Counted from the first letter of the stretch, positions 10,231 to 20,057 are shown. The stretch: DNA of 64,000 nt from Geminicoccaceae bacterium (GCA_028285265.1 JANQPX010000001.1:62001-126000); one strand, 5' to 3'. Notes: a model not told the origin generated them from the sequence alone. Program-made: numbers and translations.

Positions 10231-10233
10231 CTG

Positions 10234-10446
10234 ATGACTCGCGCGCGCAAGAAAAGTGACCTGCCGACAAAGACATGCCTTCAATGTGGTCGGCCGTTTG
10301 CATGGCGCAAGAAGTGGGAACGATCATGGGAAGAGGTCCGCTACTGTTCTAAGCGCTGCAGCCGATCACGGCACCTTGGCAAGAAAGCAGCTCCGCCTAA
10401 GAGAGACGGCCGGTTGCTGTCAATCAACCAGCCGTCTTGCCCCTAA
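10234..10446 (+). CDS. DUF2256 domain-containing small zinc-ribbon-like protein
   Basis: Basic protein of 70 residues. KTCLQCGRPFAWRKKWERSW followed by VRYCSKRC gives four cysteines (CxxC and CxxxC) that probably bind zinc. This is the signature of DUF2256. The rest is lysine/arginine-rich. The gene starts three bases after the photolyase stop, so the two are translated together. DUF2256 is usually found beside cryptochrome/photolyase genes, but its function is not established. Its 3' end overlaps a hairpin that may terminate transcription. Confidence 0.9.
   Translation: MTRARKKSDLPTKTCLQCGRPFAWRKKWERSWEEVRYCSKRCSRSRHLGKKAAPPKRDGRLLSINQPSCP
10405..10436. terminator. Hairpin, possible bidirectional terminator
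   Basis: An 11-pair stem with one mismatch: GACGGC-c-GGTTG (10405-10416) pairs with CAACC-a-GCCGTC (10425-10436) around an eight-base loop. It lies at the end of the DUF2256 coding sequence and 33 bases beyond the ftsH stop in the other direction. The following T-runs are short on both sides, so termination is plausible rather than certain. Confidence 0.5.
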
Positions 10447-10468
10447 GGTGCATAAAGATGAGCTACGC

Positions 10469-12436
10469 TCAATATTGAGGCTGCAACGTCGGTTTGATGT
10501 TCTCGGATCCCTTCGATCGATCGGGTTCAGTCGGCGGCACCGATGCACGGGAGGCAGGGGGCCTTGGCGGCGCATCGGCTTTATGTTCAATCGATTTACC
10601 GTCGAGTATATCCTGAACCTCTTTTCCGCTGAGCGTTTCGTAATCGAGTAAGGCTCGTGCAACTGCGTGTAAACCATCCATCCTCGCCGAAAGGGTCGCG
10701 CGAGCGCGCGCTTCCGCCTCCTCGACAATCCTACGTACCTCGCTATCAATAAGCATTGCAGTATCGTCCGACACATTTCGGGCTTGCCCGATCGAGCGAC
10801 CGAGAAAAACCTGCTCATCATTGTCTGTATAGCGAAGCCTGCCGAGCTTATCACTCATGCCCCATTCGGTAACCATACGGCGAGCGAGCCCGGTTGCTTG
10901 CTGGATATCATTGCTGGCCCCAGTGGTAACTTCCTCTTCGCCAAAGATGAGCTCTTCAGCGATACGCCCGCCGAAAATCATTGCAAGTTTGGCTTCGATT
11001 TCGCTCTTCCGCATGGCAAGGCGATCACGCTCCGGTAAGTTCATCGTTACGCCGAGCGCACGCCCTCTCGGGATAATTGTAACTTTATGAAGGGGATCGT
11101 TGCCTGGCACCAAGAGGCCAACCAGGGCATGCCCAGCTTCGTGATATGCGGTTAGCGTTTTCTCATCTTCTGTCATGACCATCGAACGGCGCTCTGCGCC
11201 CATCATAACTTTGTCCTTCGCAGCCTCGACATCAGACATCATCACCGCACGCCGAAGGGCACGAGCTGCAATCAAAGCGGCTTCATTGACCAAATTGGCA
11301 AGATCGGCTCCGGAAAAGCCTGGCGTGCCACGCGCCACGATCTTGGCATCAACGTCAGGTCCTATTTTGACCTTACGCAAATGCACATTCAGGATCTGCT
11401 CGCGGCCCAGCACGTCTGGGTTCGGGACCACCACCTGGCGATCAAAGCGCCCGGGTCGCAAAAGTGCTGGATCCAGCACGTCCGGCCTGTTGGTTGCAGC
11501 AATCAAAATGACGCCTTCGGCAGCATCAAATCCGTCCATCTCTACAAGCAGCTGGTTGAGTGTCTGCTCACGCTCATCATGGCCACCGCCAAGGCCTGCG
11601 CCACGACTACGCCCGACCGCATCGATCTCGTCTATGAAGATAATGCACGGTGCGTTTTTCTTAGCTTGCTCGAACATATCGCGGACGCGACTCGCGCCCA
11701 CACCAACAAACATCTCAACAAAGTCAGAACCAGAAATGGTAAAGAATGGAACACTCGCTTCACCGGCAATAGCTCGCGCTAACAGCGTCTTACCCGTCCC
11801 AGGCGGTCCAACGAGCAGCACACCTTTTGGGATGCGGCCTCCAAGGCTTGAGAACTGCTGTGGATTGCGAAGGAAATCCACAATCTCCTCAAGCTCATTC
11901 TTCGCCTCGTCAATTCCTGCCACATCAGCGAAGGTTACCTGCTGCTGTTCCGGTGTCAGCATCTTCGCCTTACTGCGGGAAAAACCCATAATACCACCGG
12001 GACCGCCGCCTTGCATGCGACGCATAAAGTAAATCCAGACACCGATCAAAAGCAGGATCGGGAATGCAGAGATCAAGAGAGAGCTCAGAAAACTGGGTCT
12101 TGGCTCAGGCACGGCGTTGACGCGAACGTCGTTTTGCCGAAGGGTGTCAATGACGTCAGCGCCGGCTGGGATGTAACTTTGGAACTGGCCGCCACCGGCA
12201 AAGCTGCCGGCAATCTCCTGGCCCTGGATTGTCACATCAGCCACACGACCATCTTCGACACTGCTTAAGAGATCGGAGAAGGGAAGTTGCTCATAGCGCG
12301 ACGACGGTGGTGACTGCATTGACATCGCGACGGCTAAGAACAAGAACCCAGCAGCTACCCAAAGCCACAGGCCATTACCCTGGCCTCCGCCATTGTTCTG
12401 ACCGCTATTGCCCGACTTGCCGCTTTCCCTTTTCAT
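10469..12436 (-). CDS. ftsH: ATP-dependent zinc metalloprotease FtsH
   Basis: Membrane-anchored AAA+ protease that extracts and degrades membrane and some cytosolic proteins. Two N-terminal membrane helices ([16 protein letters not shown] and [19 protein letters not shown]) flank a periplasmic domain. The AAA module has Walker [14 protein letters not shown], Walker [13 protein letters not shown] and the second region of homology [20 protein letters not shown]. The protease zinc site is HEAGH. The tail after about residue 610 is Pro/Ser-rich. ATG 12436 (MKRESGKS) is favoured over the TTG at 12451. Length (about 655 residues) is normal. The gene stands alone, convergent with DUF2256. Confidence 0.98.
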   Translation of the reverse strand: MKRESGKSGNSGQNNGGGQGNGLWLWVAAGFLFLAVAMSMQSPPSSRYEQLPFSDLLSSVEDGRVADVTIQGQEIAGSFAGGGQFQSYIPAGADVIDTLRQNDVRVNAVPEPRPSFLSSLLISAFPILLLIGVWIYFMRRMQGGGPGGIMGFSRSKAKMLTPEQQQVTFADVAGIDEAKNELEEIVDFLRNPQQFSSLGGRIPKGVLLVGPPGTGKTLLARAIAGEASVPFFTISGSDFVEMFVGVGASRVRDMFEQAKKNAPCIIFIDEIDAVGRSRGAGLGGGHDEREQTLNQLLVEMDGFDAAEGVILIAATNRPDVLDPALLRPGRFDRQVVVPNPDVLGREQILNVHLRKVKIGPDVDAKIVARGTPGFSGADLANLVNEAALIAARALRRAVMMSDVEAAKDKVMMGAERRSMVMTEDEKTLTAYHEAGHALVGLLVPGNDPLHKVTIIPRGRALGVTMNLPERDRLAMRKSEIEAKLAMIFGGRIAEELIFGEEEVTTGASNDIQQATGLARRMVTEWGMSDKLGRLRYTDNDEQVFLGRSIGQARNVSDDTAMLIDSEVRRIVEEAEARARATLSARMDGLHAVARALLDYETLSGKEVQDILDGKSIEHKADAPPRPPASRASVPPTEPDRSKGSENIKPTLQPQY

Positions 12437-12660
12437 CCCTCGTATCCTCAATGCGGCGCCTATCGAACGAGCGTAGACGCCAGGTTCGTCAATTTGGATT
12501 ACGCACCGAGACCTTAAGGGGATCAGAGATGGCGAAAAGTTAATCTAAGCTTAAAAGTATGAGGGTCTTTTGAGGTCAGTAAGGTCGGGCGCCATGCATC
12601 CTGACCTTCAGTCCTCACCCGGCAATGGCCCTCATTAATCGACGATTGGGCGATCTGACG

Positions 12661-13419
12661 TTAGGCTCCATAGGTGTCGTTTAGGTAAGCGCGGATGTCA
12701 GCTGACTCGAACATTTCCTGACCAGTATTTGGATCGATCATATAGGGCACCATCACCCTGCCAGTCCGCTCCATCAGTGCTCTACGGTTCTCACTTGTTG
12801 GCCTGACATCAACTCGGAAAAGTGTGCGCGCTGCCGGCGGTAAGGTCTCCATGAGCTGGGTTCGCCCAACATTACGAAGCACATAGGGCAGTTCGAGCTC
12901 GCAAAGCGTCTCGCGAACGCGCCTCGCAAACGGGCTGCTCTCGAAACTATAGAGCTCGAGCAACTCTTGAGGCGCTTTCGACGGACGCGCCCAAAGGCCC
13001 GCACCCGCACGATAGCCGCTTGCGAGAACCGAAGATGCGATATTCAACCCATTTGAGGGCCATCGACCACGGTGAGATGCGCCTTGTCCATAAGTCGTTG
13101 TTAGATGCGCAATAATGTCTGACGACTCGTAGAGCTGCTCATCTGTGTTGGGATTGACCAAGAACGGAAATTGGACCCTGCCGCCGAGCTCGATGACACG
13201 CGGCCGAAAACGCTGTCCTCCCTTAGGACATGGATAGATGATCGCATCTAGGTCAAGCTCGGTAAGGACTTCGCGCACAAACCGGCAATAGGGACAGTTT
13301 TCGAACTCAAAGAGCTCGAGAAGTTTCGCAGGTTTGTTTCCATCAATCGTCGTGAACGTCCCCCGACCAAGCCGGGTGAGCGAGGCTAGTCCCGAGGCAG
13401 CGATATTCAAACGCGACAT
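12661..13419 (-). CDS. Protein with two tandem thioredoxin-fold (GST N-terminal) domains
   Basis: Protein of about 252 residues. Two copies of a glutaredoxin/GST-N-like unit are visible. The first has LFEFENCPYCRFVREVLTEL (CPYC redox motif), then VQFPFLVNPNTDEQLYESSDII. The second has LYSFESSPFARRVRETLCEL (the cysteines replaced by SSPF), then VMVPYMIDPNTGQEMFESADI. No GST C-terminal helical domain follows either copy. Start ATG 13419 has GAGGAG nearby upstream; an upstream frame extension is not needed. It lies just downstream of the cytochrome b gene on the same strand, with which it may be co-transcribed. One redox-active and one inactive repeat suggest a glutathione-binding or redox role; substrate unknown. 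Confidence 0.82.
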   Translation of the reverse strand: MSRLNIAASGLASLTRLGRGTFTTIDGNKPAKLLELFEFENCPYCRFVREVLTELDLDAIIYPCPKGGQRFRPRVIELGGRVQFPFLVNPNTDEQLYESSDIIAHLTTTYGQGASHRGRWPSNGLNIASSVLASGYRAGAGLWARPSKAPQELLELYSFESSPFARRVRETLCELELPYVLRNVGRTQLMETLPPAARTLFRVDVRPTSENRRALMERTGRVMVPYMIDPNTGQEMFESADIRAYLNDTYGA

Positions 13420-13491
13420 GATTATCTCCTCAAAGCCAGCGGAATACGGTCGCTCAAGCACCTCGTACCGCCGGCCGTCGTCTTCGATAAG

Positions 13492-14805
13492 CTACTCCGC
13501 CGGGGTCACAGCGGCGCCTTCCTCATTCCGTCGACGAGCACCTGACGGCCACAATGGGAACGGCAGAAAGCGAATCTCGCCTCGCCGCTTCATGTCTTCG
13601 AACTCATGAATGTCATTCGGTAACCGTTTCGGCTTTTCGTATTTGCCGACCAGAGGCGCAAGGATCAAGAGATAGATGAACCAGTAAGCAGTTCCGACTT
13701 GAGCGATAAGAACATAAATGCCCTCCGCAGGTTTGGCACCGACCCACATCAACACGAAAAAGTCGACGACGAATGCAAGCGTGAGCCACCTCCAAACGGG
13801 CCGAAAGACGCAGCTTCTGACCTTTGATCGATCGAGCCACGGCAGTGCAGCCAAGAGCCCAATAGAGGCAACCATGGCCACAACGCCCAAAAGCTTATCG
13901 GGAACTGCTCTTAGAATCGCATAGAACGGAAGGAAGTACCACTCTGGCACGATATGCGCTGGTGTCACCAAGGGGTCTGCTGGAATATAGTTGTCGGGAT
14001 GGCCGAGATAGTTAGGTGCCAAGAACAAAACTAATGCAAAGAGTCCAAAGAAGACAAAGGCGCCGAATAAGTCCTTTGTCGTCATAAAGGGATTGAAGGT
14101 GACCGTTTCGCTTTCCTTCCTGGGCTCAATGCCAGATGGATTGTTCGAACCGGTGATATGTAGTGCTGTCACATGAAGAAGGACGACGGCGACGATGCCG
14201 AAAGCGATCACCCAATGCAGCACAAAAAAGCGATTGAGGGTCTGATCGTCAACGGAGTACCCACCCCAAAGCCACGTAACGATGCTATCCCCAAAGATCG
14301 GTATAGCGCTGAAGAGGTTGGTAATGACCGTGGCGCCCCAAAAGCTCATCTGCCCCCAGGGCAGTGTGTAGCCGAGAAAGGCAGTGGCAATCATTAAGAA
14401 GAAAATGATGACGCCCAAAATCCATAGCAATTCTCGAGGGTTCTTGTAGGAACCAAAGTAAAGGCCGCGAAAGATATGAAGGTAAACGGCAATAAAGAAA
14501 AAGCTCGCCGCGTTCATATGCATGTAGCGCATCAGCCATCCGAAATTCACGTCACGCATGATGTGCTCTACCGAAGCAAATGCTTCATCGGCCGATGGTT
14601 TATAGTGCATGGCAAGCACGAGACCAGTTACGATGAGCAACATGAGTGACATCATCAAAATGCCACCAAAGCTCCAGAAATAGTTCAGATTGCGCGGCAC
14701 ACGAAACTTGAGGTATTCGCGGTCAAGTAAGCGTGGGATCGGTAACCTCGCATCGATCCAGCCAAGGATGCCACCATAAGGTGACTGTAATGGTGACTGC
14801 GCCAT
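13492..14805 (-). CDS. petB: Cytochrome b of the cytochrome bc1 complex (isolated gene)
   Basis: Quinol-oxidising, dihaem membrane subunit of the bc1 complex, about 437 residues. Haem-ligand helices are seen in [20 protein letters not shown] and [23 protein letters not shown]. The quinol site region holds [19 protein letters not shown] and the PEWY motif is in [19 protein letters not shown]. Length and C-terminal helices match the full alphaproteobacterial protein. ATG 14805 is preceded by GGAGG at good spacing. Unusually, neither the Rieske protein nor cytochrome c1 gene is adjacent: upstream is a divergent regulator of cydAB and downstream a thioredoxin-fold gene. It is either a second copy or a dispersed bc1 gene. 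Confidence 0.96.
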   Translation of the reverse strand: MAQSPLQSPYGGILGWIDARLPIPRLLDREYLKFRVPRNLNYFWSFGGILMMSLMLLIVTGLVLAMHYKPSADEAFASVEHIMRDVNFGWLMRYMHMNAASFFFIAVYLHIFRGLYFGSYKNPRELLWILGVIIFFLMIATAFLGYTLPWGQMSFWGATVITNLFSAIPIFGDSIVTWLWGGYSVDDQTLNRFFVLHWVIAFGIVAVVLLHVTALHITGSNNPSGIEPRKESETVTFNPFMTTKDLFGAFVFFGLFALVLFLAPNYLGHPDNYIPADPLVTPAHIVPEWYFLPFYAILRAVPDKLLGVVAMVASIGLLAALPWLDRSKVRSCVFRPVWRWLTLAFVVDFFVLMWVGAKPAEGIYVLIAQVGTAYWFIYLLILAPLVGKYEKPKRLPNDIHEFEDMKRRGEIRFLPFPLWPSGARRRNEEGAAVTPAE

Positions 14806-14978
14806 TTGATCCTCCAATCGGCGATTCCGAGAGCATTACGCCAGGATTTCGGCGCCGGATCGCCCATTGGTGCTTCGGACACAGGTCAAGCTGTCGCAGC
14901 CTCGTCGCAACCGCCTTGGCATTTTGAGGTCGACCGATGCCAGCACTCTTGAATCCCGAATATACCCCTCTATTTTAA

Positions 14979-14996
14979 TTTCAGAAATTCCTGAAA
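14979..14996. promoter_or_regulatory. Inverted repeat, candidate operator of the GbsR/MarR regulator
   Basis: TTTCAG-AAATTC-CTGAAA, perfect six-base arms with a six-base spacer, in the region between petB and the divergent regulator, 26 bases upstream of the regulator start. Position and symmetry suit a dimeric MarR-type repressor controlling itself and cydAB, or the divergent petB. Binding is inferred. Confidence 0.5.
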
Positions 14997-15022
14997 CAAC
15001 AGAAACTCCATTGGTTGGTACG

Positions 15023-15631
15023 ATGAAGCTTTCGATTTTGCAGCAAGAGTTTGTCCTACACTTCGGCGAGATGGGGTCACGTTGGGGAATCAACCGGACG
15101 GTTGGTCAAATTTACGCGCTTCTTTTTCTGAGTGATCGGCCATTGAACGCTGAAGACATGACGGATCAACTCGGCTTTTCGCGTTCCAATGTTTCGATGG
15201 GGCTGAAGGAACTGCAATCTTGGAACCTGGTGCGGCTACAGCATCTACCTGATGACCGCCGCGACTATTTTGTCACGCCCGATAATCTTTGGGAAATCGT
15301 GCGTATCTTGATCGAAGAGCGAAAGAAACGGGAAATCGATCCTACGCTCACCAAGCTCCGCGCGCTCGAAATGGAGCGCCCTTCAAACCCAGCAGATGAG
15401 CATGCCCACGGGCGCATTGCCGAGCTGCGCGAACTGATTGAACTCCTGACCGGTTGGTATGACGACGTCAATCGTTTGGAAACAGAGCGCTTAGTTCAGC
15501 TCTTGAAGCTCGGGAGCAAAATCCAGTCATTCGTGCAAAAGACGGGACGGGTCGTTCCCATTCCCCGCTCAGCGTCGCGTTCGGTCTTGAGCTCTGGTGA
15601 TCAAGCCAAAGCTACAAAATCTAAGGAGTAG
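15023..15631 (+). CDS. GbsR/MarR family transcriptional regulator
   Basis: DNA-binding protein of about 202 residues. The winged helix lies in its first half: TVGQIYALLFLSDRPLNAEDMTDQL, then the recognition helix FSRSNVSMGLKELQSWNLV and the wing HLPDDRRDYFVTP. A long helical C-terminal part follows, as in GbsR-type MarR proteins. ATG 15023 (MKLSILQQEFV) fits the domain; in-frame extension to 14867 lacks conserved features. The stop is three bases before cydA, so it is probably in the same operon and controls it. GbsR-type regulators beside cydAB are common in alphaproteobacteria; the signal is not known. Confidence 0.9.
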   Translation: MKLSILQQEFVLHFGEMGSRWGINRTVGQIYALLFLSDRPLNAEDMTDQLGFSRSNVSMGLKELQSWNLVRLQHLPDDRRDYFVTPDNLWEIVRILIEERKKREIDPTLTKLRALEMERPSNPADEHAHGRIAELRELIELLTGWYDDVNRLETERLVQLLKLGSKIQSFVQKTGRVVPIPRSASRSVLSSGDQAKATKSKE

Positions 15632-15634
15632 CCG

Positions 15635-17017
15635 ATGGACGCATTACTCCTCTCACGCATCCAATTTGGCGCAAATATCTCGTTTCACATTCTGTTTCCG
15701 ACAATCACCATCGCGCTCGGTTGGGTCTTGCTATTTTTCAAGCTCCGCTTTGCCCGCTCCGGTGATGGTCGCTGGATGCAGGCCTATCAGTTCTGGGTTA
15801 AAATTTTTGCGCTTTCCTTTGCGCTCGGTGTTGTTTCTGGCATCACCATGAGCTTTCAATTCGGCACGAACTGGCCGGGATTCATGGAGACGGTCGGCAA
15901 TATTGCTGGGCCACTACTCGCTTATGAAATCCTGACAGCCTTCTTCTTGGAGGCTGTCTTTCTTGGGATCATGTTGTTCGGAGTCTCACGCGTGCCAGGT
16001 TGGCTGCACACCCTTGCAACCTTTCTCGTCGCCTTTGGCACCACGATGAGCGCGTTTTGGATCCTGGTGTTGAATTCCTGGATGCATACGCCGGCGGGTT
16101 TCGAATTGCGCGACGGTGTCGCGCACGCAACCGATTGGTTGGCGATCATCTTCAATCCGTCCATGCCATATCGCCTGACGCACATGTTGTTGGCATCCGG
16201 CTTAACCGTGGCCTTTCTTGTTGCCGGTATTTCTGCTTTTCGACTGTTGGTTGGCGACCGAACAGATTCGACGCGATTAACGCTGAAGGTCGGCCTGGTT
16301 TTGGCAGCGGGCCTCATCCCTCTTCAAATTTTCGCTGGTGATTTGCACGGATTAAACACCCTCACCCACCAGCCACAAAAGGTCGCGGCGATGGAGGGTA
16401 ACTGGGAGACAAAAGGCCATGTGCCTCTCCTCCTCTTTGCCCTACCCGATGACGAAGCGCGCCGGAACGATCTGGAGCTTGGCATCCCGAGTGGCGCAAG
16501 CCTAATTTTGAAGCATGATCCCGCAGGGGTCGTGCCTGGTTTGAATGACTTCGTGACCGAAGAAGGGGAGATTCTTCATCCACCGGTAGCACCTGTCTTT
16601 TGGTCCTTCCGCATCATGGTTGGCACGGGACTGGTGATGCTATTGACGTCCTGGATCGGTATGGTCTGGCTTTGGCGTCAGCGATCAGATGGCCTCCCTC
16701 GCTGGCTGCTCGGCGTTCTTGTGCTTATGACCTTCTCCGGCTGGCTCGCGACACTTGCTGGCTGGTATACGACCGAAATCGGGCGTCAACCCTGGTTGGT
16801 ACAGGGCGTGATGACCACGGCCGACGCGCTTGGATCGGTTCCCCCAGGAATGGTCGCCACCACACTGTTGGCCTACCTCTTCCTCTACGCCGCCTTGATC
16901 GTCGCTTACGTCAGCGTCGTTTTCTATCTTGCGCGGAAGGCCGCTACCGGTGAGCCCGCCCAAAGAGCCGAACCTCGATCCGGCGCCGCAAGCGCGGATC
17001 TGGTACCAGCGGAGTAG
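15635..17017 (+). CDS. cydA: Cytochrome bd-type quinol oxidase subunit I
   Basis: Haem b558/b595/d-binding membrane subunit that oxidises quinol and reduces oxygen without proton pumping. It begins LLLSRIQFGANISFHILFPTITIALGW with the conserved His. GITMSFQFGTNWPGF and a Q-loop with AMEGNWET (quinol-binding region) are present, and GRQPWLVQGVMTTADAL is a near-invariant CydA segment. The Q-loop is short and the length is 460 residues, which points to the cyanide-insensitive oxidase (CioA) branch. AAGGAG lies six bases before the ATG. It is followed five bases later by cydB. Confidence 0.97.
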   Translation: MDALLLSRIQFGANISFHILFPTITIALGWVLLFFKLRFARSGDGRWMQAYQFWVKIFALSFALGVVSGITMSFQFGTNWPGFMETVGNIAGPLLAYEILTAFFLEAVFLGIMLFGVSRVPGWLHTLATFLVAFGTTMSAFWILVLNSWMHTPAGFELRDGVAHATDWLAIIFNPSMPYRLTHMLLASGLTVAFLVAGISAFRLLVGDRTDSTRLTLKVGLVLAAGLIPLQIFAGDLHGLNTLTHQPQKVAAMEGNWETKGHVPLLLFALPDDEARRNDLELGIPSGASLILKHDPAGVVPGLNDFVTEEGEILHPPVAPVFWSFRIMVGTGLVMLLTSWIGMVWLWRQRSDGLPRWLLGVLVLMTFSGWLATLAGWYTTEIGRQPWLVQGVMTTADALGSVPPGMVATTLLAYLFLYAALIVAYVSVVFYLARKAATGEPAQRAEPRSGAASADLVPAE

Positions 17018-17022
17018 TTGCT

Positions 17023-18033
17023 ATGGCGATCTTCGGCGATCCATCGGTCTGGTTACCTGTCGCATTTGCAACATTGATGGGGCTTTCCATCCTTATCTAT
17101 GTCGTGCTTGACGGTTTCGATCTGGGCGTAGGCATACTATTTCCAATGGCCGATGCTGCGGAGAAGGATCGCATGATCGCCTCGATCGGGCCTTTCTGGG
17201 ATGCCAATGAGACTTGGTTGGTTCTCGCGGTTGGACTGCTTTTGGTCGCCTTTCCCGAAGCTCATGGAGTGATCCTAAGCTCTCTTTATTTACCAGTCGC
17301 TATCATGCTGATCGGCCTGATTCTTCGCGGAGTCGCGTTTGAGTTTCGGGCCAAGGCTGATGCGGCGCGAAAGGAGGTTTGGAACAGGCTCTTCTTCATC
17401 GGATCGCTGATGACCGCGCTTGCCCAAGGCACAATGCTTGGCCTCTATGTGATGGGTCTGGAGGCGACCGCTCTGACGGTTTCCTTTGCCGCTCTCACCG
17501 CACTTTGCTTGACGGCAGGCTATGGCTTCATCGGCGCCACTTGGCTTATTGGAAAGACTGACGGCGCCCTCCAGCGCAAGGCGATTCGATTAGCAAAACG
17601 CACGCTTTTCGGCGTCGTCGGCGGTCTTCTCGCGATATCACTGGCGAGTCCGCTGGTAAGTCCGCGCATCTTTGAGAAGTGGTTCGCCGTTCCTGAATTT
17701 CTGCTCTTAGCACCCCTGCCCCTCATGTCAGCCGGGCTCATTCTTGTTACGTGGATCACCCTTCGCCACTTACCCGACCGTCAGGACCGATGGTGTTGGC
17801 TACCTTTCTTCGCGACGACCGCCCTTTTCGCCCTCGCCTTCGCCGGCCTTGCCTATTCGTTCTACCCCTATGTGGTCCCGGAAAAACTCACGATCTACGA
17901 TGCCGCTAGTGCACCAGAAAGCCTGTTCATAATCCTAATAGGCACCCTCTTCGTGCTGCCGGCAATCTTGGCCTATACTGCTCTCGCCTACACCGTCTTT
18001 CGCGGCAAGGCGACCGAGCTGCGTTATGACTGA
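17023..18033 (+). CDS. cydB: Cytochrome bd-type quinol oxidase subunit II
   Basis: Second membrane subunit of the bd oxidase, 336 residues, required for assembly of the haem d site. The N-terminal helix ILIYVVLDGFDLGVGILFP and IGPFWDANETWLVLAVG are the family signatures. RGVAFEFRAKAD and further paired helices follow. The C-terminal YPYVVPEKLTIYDAASAPESL loop is typical of CydB. No small CydX-like frame was seen after the stop; instead a strong hairpin follows at once. Confidence 0.97.
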   Translation: MAIFGDPSVWLPVAFATLMGLSILIYVVLDGFDLGVGILFPMADAAEKDRMIASIGPFWDANETWLVLAVGLLLVAFPEAHGVILSSLYLPVAIMLIGLILRGVAFEFRAKADAARKEVWNRLFFIGSLMTALAQGTMLGLYVMGLEATALTVSFAALTALCLTAGYGFIGATWLIGKTDGALQRKAIRLAKRTLFGVVGGLLAISLASPLVSPRIFEKWFAVPEFLLLAPLPLMSAGLILVTWITLRHLPDRQDRWCWLPFFATTALFALAFAGLAYSFYPYVVPEKLTIYDAASAPESLFIILIGTLFVLPAILAYTALAYTVFRGKATELRYD

Positions 18034-18037
18034 CAGT

Positions 18038-18076
18038 GACCAGGGCGGAGGAAGGCCCTGGTCAGCGGCGCATTTT
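18038..18076 (+). terminator. Terminator after cydAB
   Basis: A perfect nine-pair stem, GACCAGGGC (18038-18046) with GCCCTGGTC (18055-18063), around an eight-base loop, five bases after the cydB stop. A TTTTT run follows nine bases later at 18072-18076. The distance to the T-run is longer than ideal. Confidence 0.65.
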
Positions 18077-18135
18077 TCAGCAATTGCCGATCGATCAATC
18101 TCGCAATCGATCGACGCGGCTTTAGGAGAAACCAC

Positions 18136-19023
18136 TCAACCCCGAACTGCTTTCACCGCGATGTCGAGGAAGAACGTTGCTGGCAAACTGCCCATCTCTG
18201 CGACCATCGCAGCCCTGAGATCGTCAGCAGTCTTTGTTTCGTCGAGAGCCTTTTGCCAAGCTCTTAGAAGCTTTCGGTTATGCGCGATCCCGCTTGCGTC
18301 ATTCTTGGCATCCTCCGCTCGGTGTCCGGGCACAATGATCTCAGCCCCAAGCGCCTCAAGCTCGTCCAGGGACGCAAGCCATGCATCTGCAGCGCCGGCA
18401 TCTGGCGTCTCCTTCAACCATGCCCAGGTCCCGTTATAGATAAGATCTGCGGCAATCACGGCATTGAACTGCGGTAAGACCACAGGCGTGATTTCCTTGG
18501 TGTCACCGATCATGGGATCCAGGATGTCAAAGCTTTCGCCCTCTAGGTTGAGGGGTCCGGAAAGCGCCTGCGGCACCAGCCATTGACCCGGCAGTGCATC
18601 ACCCATCTCCTCCCTTCTCTGATCAAACATGGCCTGACCCATCTCCGCGAGCATTCCGGCAACGACCGGATGGGCCACAACGCTGGCATCAGGCCAAGCT
18701 TCCTTCAGCACGGCGACTCCAAAATGATGATCAGGATGGAAATGTGTAATGAAGATTGTCTCGAGCGTGCGACCTGTATCGCGAATTACATCGCGAAGTC
18801 GCTCAGCATTCGGCTTCGTGAACTGGCTATCGATCAGCAGTGCCCGGCTTTCGCCCAAAACGAGAGTCGAATCCACAAGCGCCCCGGTTGGATCGGCGGT
18901 GAAAATGGAAAATGATTCGTTGTCCCCACCGTGGGCGAGCCTTGGAAATGCGGAGCTGAATGCGGACGCCCCTGCAGCAGCGCCTGCCGCTGCCAGGATT
19001 GAGCGACGAGACAAAAGAAACAT
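18136..19023 (-). CDS. Exported MBL-fold metallo-hydrolase
   Basis: Protein of 295 residues with an N-terminal export signal of Tat type (LSRRSILAAAGAAAGASAF). The metallo-beta-lactamase fold is shown by ITHFHPDHHFG, the zinc-binding HxHxDH-like motif, by LLIDSQFTKPNA before it, and by a C-terminal IIVPGHRAED with another metal ligand. Such proteins hydrolyse diverse esters, lactones or thioesters; nothing here fixes the substrate. The gene is divergent from a LysR regulator 92 bases away, which probably controls it. Confidence 0.87.
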   Translation of the reverse strand: MFLLSRRSILAAAGAAAGASAFSSAFPRLAHGGDNESFSIFTADPTGALVDSTLVLGESRALLIDSQFTKPNAERLRDVIRDTGRTLETIFITHFHPDHHFGVAVLKEAWPDASVVAHPVVAGMLAEMGQAMFDQRREEMGDALPGQWLVPQALSGPLNLEGESFDILDPMIGDTKEITPVVLPQFNAVIAADLIYNGTWAWLKETPDAGAADAWLASLDELEALGAEIIVPGHRAEDAKNDASGIAHNRKLLRAWQKALDETKTADDLRAAMVAEMGSLPATFFLDIAVKAVRG

Positions 19024-19115
19024 GTTTGCCCTCCCGAGCCAACTGGTTGATGACCACGAAGCTCAGTCTGCATTGGGATTGACATGCACACTATCGAATG
19101 GTTTTCAATTAACTA

Positions 19116-20015
19116 ATGAAAACTCTGCATCTATGGGAACTCGATGGTCGGGCCCTAGCGCTGTTAGTCGCTATCTATGAGACGGGATCAGTGACAGGCG
19201 CTGCTCCGCAGCTCGGATTGAGCCCATCGGCTGTGAGCCATGCGCTTGATCGTCTTCGCCACATCTTGGGTGATCCACTATTTGTTCGCGAAGGCCGAGG
19301 TATTACACCAACGGCCCATATGACCGAAATCGTCGATCATGCCCGCAACCTATTAGCCGGGCTCGAACAGCTCGGCAGGCAGACAGACTTCGACCCTGCT
19401 TCTGCCGATGGCGAGTTCGTCATTGCAGCCAACGACTATCAGCGTGACCTTCTCCTGCCCGAAACATTCCGCATTCTCCGAAGCGAAACACCACGGCTGA
19501 ACCTTCGGGTAATCTTCTCAGGCTTCGAAAACGTCGACCTGCTGCGCAACCGTCGCTGTGACCTGATGCTGACACCGAACCCGCCTGATGGCACTGAATT
19601 CATGCAACGTCTGATTTTGAATGATGAATTCGCTTGTTTCTATGATCCTACTGTAACCAAACCACCGATCGATCTTGATGATTATATGGCGCGCACTCAT
19701 GCCAAAGTCGTCTTTACCGAAGATGACGAATCGTCTTTAGATCGGGCACTCCTCGCCATTCACGGCCGGCGCAAGATCGGCCTCAGGGTTGCTAGCTTTG
19801 CTGCTATCGCGAGCATGCTGCCCGGCACCGATATCATCGCAACATTGCCATCGAGACTCCATCAAACAACGTTGCGCCACCTCGCTTGTGAGCCGTGTCC
19901 GGCGCCGCCACTACCCTTATCTCTCTATCTTGTCTGGCATCAGCGTGATCAGGAGCGCCCCCTCAACCGATATATTCAATCGATTCTGCAAAAGGTCGCC
20001 ACGAGTTATGCATGA
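19116..20015 (+). CDS. LysR family transcriptional regulator
   Basis: Regulator of 299 residues. The N-terminal winged helix is LDGRALALLVAIYETGSVTGAAPQLGLSPSAVSHALDRLR, followed by LGDPLFVREGRGITPT, the LysR signature. A periplasmic-binding-like effector domain begins near residue 90 (GEFVIAANDYQRDLLLPE). It is divergent from the MBL-fold gene and likely regulates it and itself from the 92-base intergenic region. The effector is unknown. Confidence 0.93.
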   Translation: MKTLHLWELDGRALALLVAIYETGSVTGAAPQLGLSPSAVSHALDRLRHILGDPLFVREGRGITPTAHMTEIVDHARNLLAGLEQLGRQTDFDPASADGEFVIAANDYQRDLLLPETFRILRSETPRLNLRVIFSGFENVDLLRNRRCDLMLTPNPPDGTEFMQRLILNDEFACFYDPTVTKPPIDLDDYMARTHAKVVFTEDDESSLDRALLAIHGRRKIGLRVASFAAIASMLPGTDIIATLPSRLHQTTLRHLACEPCPAPPLPLSLYLVWHQRDQERPLNRYIQSILQKVATSYA

Positions 20016-20057
20016 GCATCGAAGAACACCGACATCGCAATCCAAAACCGCATGAGC

